A stretch of DNA of 64,000 nt from Hyposmocoma kahamanoa (taxonomy: Eukaryota > Arthropoda > Insecta > Lepidoptera > Cosmopterigidae). The stretch is taken from positions 2,082,083 through 2,146,082 of the forward strand of contig NW_020653945.1 in the NCBI RefSeq assembly GCF_003589595.1. Reading direction: 5' to 3'. The translations under genes and the position numbers were made by a program. Shown piece by piece: positions 20,958-64,000 of this stretch; within the stretch, counting starts at the first letter, position 1, and the number at the start of each line of letters is the position of its first letter. The notes under the pieces are model-generated. The model had not been told where the DNA came from, ran no database searches, and was given only the letters and a program-made list of their open reading frames with translations.

Positions 20958-64000
<43,043 letters not shown>

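Overview
The window is animal nuclear DNA, almost certainly from a moth or butterfly. Three insect genes are split by GT-AG introns. The introns are AT-rich and full of tRNA-derived SINEs, LINE relics (one ending in TTTGAC repeats), many small inverted-repeat elements and a mariner. I assembled the genes by joining ORF pieces across splice sites whose phases and lengths agree; no transcript data were used.

Layout. (1) 245-4178, plus strand: the last five exons of a G9a/EHMT-type histone H3K9 methyltransferase (end of pre-SET, SET, post-SET); the 5' part lies to the left of the window. (2) 6244-16456, plus strand: a complete six-exon Mps1/TTK spindle-checkpoint kinase of 586 aa. (3) 20958-64000, minus strand: alpha-spectrin, 36 exons and 2066 residues ending at a TAA stop. 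It runs from about the fourth spectrin repeat through the SH3 domain to the C-terminal EF hands; roughly 350 N-terminal residues lie to the right of the window. Mps1 and alpha-spectrin converge tail to tail across 4.5 kb. The three genes act in different processes (chromatin silencing, mitotic checkpoint, membrane skeleton), and nothing suggests joint regulation.

The rest is mainly a record of transposition. One tRNA-derived SINE family has about eleven copies. At least seven small DNA elements sit inside other repeats, and several can be bounded to the base because paralogous empty sites are also in the window. The 10 kb intron that splits the SH3 domain holds an internal duplication of about 0.9 kb. 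One copy of it was later hit by a nearly intact mariner (one in-frame stop), by an element with an 8-bp target duplication and by a SINE.

Most worth checking in the host genes are a possible 15-residue cassette exon of alpha-spectrin (41509-41553) and a plus-strand open exon-like segment inside a spectrin intron (40386-40771). I see no CRISPR array, functional tRNA or rRNA gene, or bacterial feature, and no convincing undescribed multi-gene system.
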